A stretch of 9,733 bases of DNA from Promethearchaeota archaeon (GTDB lineage Archaea; Asgardarchaeota; Lokiarchaeia; Sigynarchaeales; MK-D1). Position numbers and translations under genes: made by a program. Location: contig JAEOTN010000287.1 of NCBI GenBank assembly GCA_016839865.1, positions 1 to 9,733 of the forward strand, written 5' to 3'. The notes under the pieces were generated by a model that saw only the letters and a program-made list of their open reading frames with translations, was not told the origin of the DNA and did not search any database. Positions 6,311 to 9,733 of this stretch are shown one piece after another; position 1 is the first letter of the stretch; each line of letters opens with the position of its first letter.

Positions 6311-7360
6311 TTAACAGACACGAGGAATCGGTTCTCCATAAGGAGGATCCATAAATTTTGTTCCTCCATATTCCGATTTCAATAAAACCATTCCAGAATT
6401 TTCTTCTTGAGCAATTCCGACAATTTTCGCCCCTTCACCCAAATCATACGAACGTAGTTTCTCTAGCACGGATTGTGCATGCTTTCCATCCACAGCAATT
6501 AATGCCTTTCCTTCAGAAGCCAAATGATATGGGTTTAGACCCAAAATGTTGCAGATCGAACGAACTTCAGTTTGAATTGGGATTTCCTTTTCATCCAATA
6601 GGATACTTATATTAGATTGCTGAGCCCATTGGTTTAAAGCGGAAGCAAGCCCACCACGTGTAGGATCTTTCATCGCATGAATTCCCTCATAAATCTCTCC
6701 CAGTCCTTCGATCATATCTACTAGAATAGCTACGTCTGAAACCAATTCTGTTTTCAAGTCAATACCTCGACGATTTGCAATTAACGCAGCTTCATGATCT
6801 CCTAAAGGTCCGGTAACAATGATTTTATCCCCTGGTTTAACATTGTTATCTGCAATATACCGTTTTTTAGGTCGCAATCCAATTCCCGTTGTACTCATCA
6901 TCACTTTATCAAGTTGTCCTTTCGGAATCACTTTCGTATCTCCACATATTAGTGCAACTCCATGAGTTTCAAGAGCTTTGTTAAAGGAATCCATGAATCT
7001 TTTTAGCTCTACAAAGGAGAATCCTTCCTCAATGAATACAGTGGATGAAATTGCAATGCATCTTGCTCCCATCATCGCAATATCATTAATGGTACTAGCA
7101 GCACTTAGTAAACCAATATCTCCGCCTGGAAATTCCAAAGGGTGTATAGTATGTCCGTCTGCTGACATAACGATCTCCATATCAGAATTCTGTAATGCCA
7201 CTGTAGCTCCATCATCAAAGGCATCCAAACCAATACCATCCCCCACTTTTCGTAAAGTCGCACTAGAGGTGATGAATTTAATTAATTCTTCTTGCAATAA
7301 TCCTCCAGCACCATGAGATAGTAACACAACTTTATCGTCCGATTTATTCTGGTCTTGCAT
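6311..7360 (-). CDS. hypE: [NiFe]-hydrogenase maturation protein HypE (carbamoyl dehydratase)
   Basis: The 349 residues match the family length (E. coli HypE is 336). HypE takes a carbamoyl group from HypF on its C-terminal Cys and dehydrates it with ATP to a thiocyanate, the source of the CN ligands of the [NiFe] active site; it works with HypC/HypD in the cytosol. Seen here: HGAGG at 16-20, DGATVAL at 50-56, the AIR-synthase-like ATP-binding part with SAASTINDIAMMGAR (86-100), GDTKVIPKG (140-148), the second half with GDHEAAL (187 on) and MKDPTRGGLASALN (230-243), and the terminal PRVC with Cys349 as the last residue. All catalytic features are intact, so it should be active. No other hyp gene or hydrogenase subunit is in the window, so it is an isolated maturation gene. 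It is divergent from the Cys-cluster gene across 74 bases. PurM, ThiL and SelD relatives are excluded by the PRVC end and the overall match. Confidence 0.98.
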   Translation of the reverse strand: MQDQNKSDDKVVLLSHGAGGLLQEELIKFITSSATLRKVGDGIGLDAFDDGATVALQNSDMEIVMSADGHTIHPLEFPGGDIGLLSAASTINDIAMMGARCIAISSTVFIEEGFSFVELKRFMDSFNKALETHGVALICGDTKVIPKGQLDKVMMSTTGIGLRPKKRYIADNNVKPGDKIIVTGPLGDHEAALIANRRGIDLKTELVSDVAILVDMIEGLGEIYEGIHAMKDPTRGGLASALNQWAQQSNISILLDEKEIPIQTEVRSICNILGLNPYHLASEGKALIAVDGKHAQSVLEKLRSYDLGEGAKIVGIAQEENSGMVLLKSEYGGTKFMDPPYGEPIPRVC

Positions 7361-7434
7361 TTCTCTACGTGAATAGAAAGTTTTATGTCTAATAGAAATT
7401 TCGAATCACAAAATACACCAATTAAATTCCCGCC
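7361..7434. promoter_or_regulatory. Divergent promoter region for hypE and the Cys-cluster gene
   Basis: These 74 bases must hold promoters for both directions. On the + strand GAAAGTTTTATG (7376-7387) reads as BRE plus TATA about 52 bases before the ATG at 7435. On the reverse strand CGAAATTTCTATTA (7390-7403) reads as BRE plus TATA about 35-40 bases before the hypE ATG at 7360. The two elements lie nearly back to back, so transcription in one direction could interfere with the other. Confidence 0.4.
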
Positions 7435-8337
7435 ATGCCCAATATTCCAAAGTACAAGATTTCTCCATCAGACAGTGATGAATGGTTTATCATTGAACTT
7501 GATGGGAAAAATTTGAAGATTGATGTGGAAAAACGCGTTTTAACAACAAGATACGACTGTATTCCCCATCCTGTTGAAATAAAAAGTTCAAATTCTTGTA
7601 TATCCTGTTCCCATTATTGTTGTTATATGGGATGTTACGTCTCGCCAGTAGAAATTAAGTTTATTGAGGAAATTCTCCCAGAGTTAAAATCCTACCTTCC
7701 TGAAGATAGTCAAGTAATTTTGAAGAAGTATAATGATGAGTTCTATCTACCTGAGGACTATGATCCCGAAGAGAAATTGTATAAAACCCGATGTTCTCCT
7801 GAAGAACCCACACGTTTTTATTATGATGAGGATGTTGATGAGCAGGAAATTGATGAAGATGAAGAAGTAGAAATTGATGTAACAGAGGACACGGAAGATA
7901 TTAAAAATTCAGAAGATTTAGAAGCGGATATTACGGAAATACCCGATTCTAAATGCTTATTTCTGATGGCTGATGGGCTTTGTGCTCTTCATAAATATTG
8001 TGACGATAAAGGATTAGAATGGCCGATAGATAAATTCAATATTTGTACGACATTTCCAATTGATATCAGAGTAGCTCGAAATGAAACTGCTCAAGAAGCA
8101 CCCTATCCAATGGAGAAACGTGTTGATGATGAATGTAGCACTCTGAAAATGATGGATGAATATGAAGATTTTCTCTATACTAAGATGAACTGTATTAACT
8201 TAAGTTCAAAGATCAAGGCAAAGAAGAATATACCCTATATCATCGATTCCATGAAATATGCAATTGTGAGTAGATTTGGTGAAGAAATGTGGAAAGCTCT
8301 TCACGATTATGCACAAATTTTGCAAAATAGCTCCTAA
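7435..8337 (+). CDS. YkgJ/DUF3109-like Cys-cluster metal-binding protein
   Basis: The 300 residues include 13 Cys. A first cluster, CISCSHYCCYMGCYVSPVE (Cys55, 58, 62, 63, 67), has the CxxCxxxCC pattern of the zinc- or iron-chelating YkgJ/DUF3109 families, followed by an amphipathic helix (IKFIEEILPEL). A second part, with CLFLMADGLCALHKYCDDKG (Cys174, 183, 189) and FNICTTFPIDIRV (Cys204), follows the family pattern of C..L...G.C..H, then a Cys before a P and a hydrophobic strand. Between them lies a strongly acidic, low-complexity insert (about 130-172, DEDVDEQEIDEDEEVEIDVT), which is probably disordered. Cys120, 234 and 253 may add ligands. There is no membrane segment. The cluster likely binds Zn or Fe-S; the family's reaction is not established. 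It is divergent from hypE, and the next gene follows with its own promoter-like element. Confidence 0.88.
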   Translation: MPNIPKYKISPSDSDEWFIIELDGKNLKIDVEKRVLTTRYDCIPHPVEIKSSNSCISCSHYCCYMGCYVSPVEIKFIEEILPELKSYLPEDSQVILKKYNDEFYLPEDYDPEEKLYKTRCSPEEPTRFYYDEDVDEQEIDEDEEVEIDVTEDTEDIKNSEDLEADITEIPDSKCLFLMADGLCALHKYCDDKGLEWPIDKFNICTTFPIDIRVARNETAQEAPYPMEKRVDDECSTLKMMDEYEDFLYTKMNCINLSSKIKAKKNIPYIIDSMKYAIVSRFGEEMWKALHDYAQILQNSS

Positions 8338-8338
8338 G

Positions 8339-8350
8339 TTTATATTATAA
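8339..8350 (+). promoter_or_regulatory. TATA box of the phosphoglucose isomerase gene
   Basis: TTTATATTATAA is centred about 32 bases before the ATG at 8377, giving a predicted start of transcription within a few bases of the start codon. It begins two bases after the stop of the preceding gene, so the isomerase gene probably has its own promoter rather than depending on read-through. Confidence 0.55.
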
Positions 8351-8376
8351 ATTCTCTTTTTATTACGTGAAGGAAA

Positions 8377-9609
8377 ATGCAATCATTTCTAGAGCTAGAA
8401 TTCTATCCAAAAATATCACCCGCAGACTTGACTAAATTCGCAGCGCTAATTAAGGAAAATAAATCACATTGGGGTGCTCCATTCTTCATGGACGTACATT
8501 CTCATGTAGATTTAGATAAACTTCATGAAATTTGTGATCCTATCTTGGAGGATCCGCCCAATAATTTGATTATTCTTGGAACTGGCGGTTCTATTCAAAC
8601 AATGATGGCTCTAGAGGGATTAACTCAATGCAATTTTATACCTGTAGTATCCTCGCGACCTAGAGAACTTGCAGCTATTTTGCAGATTTGTGACCCTGTA
8701 GAGTCATTAGTTATCCCTATATCACGAGGGGGCAAAACCTTGGATGTTAATTCCACATTGGATGTTTTTTCAGAGTATCCAATTTTAGCATTAAGTTCTC
8801 AAGGTCCTATGTATTCTTATGTCCAAAAAAAAAAGGTTCCAATTTTACCTGTTCCCGATTTATCAGGAAGATATGCAGCAAGTGTTACTAACGTTGCGCT
8901 AGTTCCGGCATATATAGCAGGAATTGACATCAATACTTTCCTGAAGAGTCTAAATGAATCATATACCAAATATAAGAATCTAAATGATCTTGATAATAAT
9001 CTTGCATTGCAATTCGCATCTTATTTATACAAATTATATGAAAAAAGTTATCGAAACTGTTTCATAATGCCTTACTCGTCATATTTAGAGGGTGCTGCAG
9101 GACTCTTTGTACAAGAAATCAGTGAAAGTTCCGGAAAAGACCAAAAGGGGATTCTAGGTACAAAACAGGAAGCGCCTTTATGCCAACATTCAGTTCTTGA
9201 ATTATTATTAGGTGGATCCCGTGGACATACCATACCTTTTCTATGGACAACAAGATCTGAACCAGAAGATATCAAAATTAAAAATCCCGATTTTTCATTA
9301 AAAAATCAAACAGCGCTACAAATAATCAACCATCAAGCAGATGCGACCTTCCAAGCTCTAATAACCCAAGGCTTGCCATCTGCAATGTTGAGTTTGAAGG
9401 AGATCAGCATCCAAAATATTGCTCATTTGATAGCTTTCATTCAATCTGCAGTATATTACTTCTGCTTATTGCTTGATGTGAATTGGGAAAATAACCCATC
9501 CGTGAATAAGGGTAAAAGCATATGTAATACTGCAATTCAGTCTTTACAAACCAGAGAAGAAAGAAAAAAACAAAGAGAGAAAATTGCACTGGAAAAATTC
9601 CCTAAATGA
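8377..9609 (+). CDS. pgi: Phosphoglucose isomerase (glucose-6-phosphate isomerase), SIS-domain type
   Basis: The 410 residues read as a short, divergent member of the classical PGI family (EC 5.3.1.9), which interconverts glucose 6-phosphate and fructose 6-phosphate in the cytosol. Bacterial enzymes are usually 450-550 residues. Seen: ILGTGGSIQ (66-74), the phosphate loop; PISRGGKTLD (114-123), in place of the usual SKTGTTxE; SGRYAASVTNVALVPA (163-178) then AGID, matching the GRFS...GLLPAAxAGID signature; QEISESSGKDQKG (246-258) with Glu250 aligned to the base that moves the proton (Glu357 in rabbit PGI); His271, the ring-opening His388 equivalent; and NPSVNKGK ending in Lys380, the Lys518 equivalent. 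So the catalytic set is complete. The last 20 residues are basic and charged. It is not the cupin PGI or the PGI/PMI type of other archaea, though phosphomannose activity cannot be ruled out. GAAGGA lies just before ATG 8377. Confidence 0.9.
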   Translation: MQSFLELEFYPKISPADLTKFAALIKENKSHWGAPFFMDVHSHVDLDKLHEICDPILEDPPNNLIILGTGGSIQTMMALEGLTQCNFIPVVSSRPRELAAILQICDPVESLVIPISRGGKTLDVNSTLDVFSEYPILALSSQGPMYSYVQKKKVPILPVPDLSGRYAASVTNVALVPAYIAGIDINTFLKSLNESYTKYKNLNDLDNNLALQFASYLYKLYEKSYRNCFIMPYSSYLEGAAGLFVQEISESSGKDQKGILGTKQEAPLCQHSVLELLLGGSRGHTIPFLWTTRSEPEDIKIKNPDFSLKNQTALQIINHQADATFQALITQGLPSAMLSLKEISIQNIAHLIAFIQSAVYYFCLLLDVNWENNPSVNKGKSICNTAIQSLQTREERKKQREKIALEKFPK

Positions 9610-9611
9610 AA

Positions 9612-9620
9612 TTTTTTTTT
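9612..9620 (+). terminator. T9 terminator after the isomerase gene
   Basis: Nine consecutive T begin two bases after the TGA at 9607-9609. There is no preceding hairpin, as is usual in archaea. Confidence 0.6.
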
Positions 9621-9696
9621 ACATCTAGAAAGAACACCTACAAAAAATCATTTAGGCATAATTTACGTAGATCCATTCATACCGATAAATTCATCA

Positions 9697-9733
9697 ATGT
9701 TGGGACACCTCCAAACACGCAAAAAAGGAAAAC
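9697..9733 (+). CDS. Probable N-terminus of ribosomal protein uS15 (cut by window edge)
   Basis: From ATG 9697 the frame reads MLGHLQTRKKGK to the edge. Archaeal uS15 (S15P/S13e) typically starts with a pattern such as M-x-R-L/M-H-x-R-R/K-x-G-K-S, and the spacing of basic residues and Gly here agrees. Only 12 residues are visible, so this is a pattern match and could be chance. A TATA-like CATAATTTA lies about 35 bases upstream (9658-9666), and the isomerase gene's T9 terminator separates it from the preceding unit. A competing reading is the end of a reverse-strand gene with its stop at 9663-9665; I find that less convincing. Confidence 0.42.
   Translation, partial: MLGHLQTRKKGK

Noticed and set aside
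6978..7316. A 112-codon + strand open frame.
   Set aside because: It is antisense to the well-conserved N-terminal half of hypE.
8825..8834. A10 run in the isomerase gene as a frameshift or programmed slippage site.
   Set aside because: The frame is intact on both sides and the family motifs continue downstream, so there is no evidence for a shift; AAA-AAA-AAA codons for Lys explain it.
9663..9733. Reverse-strand frame ending at 9663-9665 with tail FIGMNGST, as the end of a converging gene.
   Set aside because: The 22 visible codons contain no recognisable motif, and the forward frame from 9697 gives a better match to a known N-terminus. It cannot be fully excluded without flanking sequence.
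1..9733. CRISPR arrays, tRNA or rRNA genes, insertion sequences, attachment sites.
   Set aside because: No regularly spaced repeats, cloverleaf-like segments, transposase motifs or long inverted repeats were found; the intergenic gaps are too short for most of these.

Overview
This is an AT-rich stretch of what looks like an archaeal chromosome. The evidence is archaeal TATA-like elements placed about 25-35 bases before several start codons, runs of 9-10 T on the coding strand just after stop codons, no bacterial-type hairpin terminators, and a right-edge reading frame whose first residues resemble archaeal ribosomal protein uS15. The mix of a FG-GAP/WD-type propeller fused to winged-helix domains, a cytosolic protein built of DUF11/Ig-like repeats, PPDK and HypE would fit a mesophilic Asgard (Heimdall-like) archaeon. 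That placement is inference; no rRNA or other taxonomic marker is present.

Layout, left to right. 1-1453 (-): the N-terminal 484 residues of pyruvate, phosphate dikinase, cut by the window edge. 1454-1687: AT-rich divergent intergenic region. 1688-3613 (+): beta-propeller protein with a basic linker and two winged-helix repeats at the C-terminus; an upstream in-frame start at 1496 or 1511 is possible. 3615-3917 (-): small acidic helical protein, tail to tail with the previous gene with a single base between the stop codons. 3996-6161 (-): 721-residue cytosolic protein of repeated Ig-like/DUF11-like beta domains. 6311-7360 (-): HypE, the [NiFe]-hydrogenase maturation enzyme, with its C-terminal PRVC intact. 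7435-8337 (+): YkgJ/DUF3109-like Cys-cluster protein with an acidic insert, divergent from hypE. 8377-9609 (+): phosphoglucose isomerase family protein. 9697 to the end (+): probable start of uS15.

How the genes fit together. PPDK and phosphoglucose isomerase belong to glycolysis/gluconeogenesis, one at the PEP end and one at the hexose-phosphate end, but they are separate transcription units. HypE implies a [NiFe] hydrogenase elsewhere in the genome. The Cys-cluster protein, divergent from hypE, could bind a metal, but no functional link is shown. No operon is obvious: nearly every gene has its own promoter-like element, and orientations alternate. There is no sign of CRISPR arrays, insertion sequences, phage genes or tRNAs. 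The least ordinary items are the propeller/winged-helix fusion and the cytosolic Ig-repeat protein.
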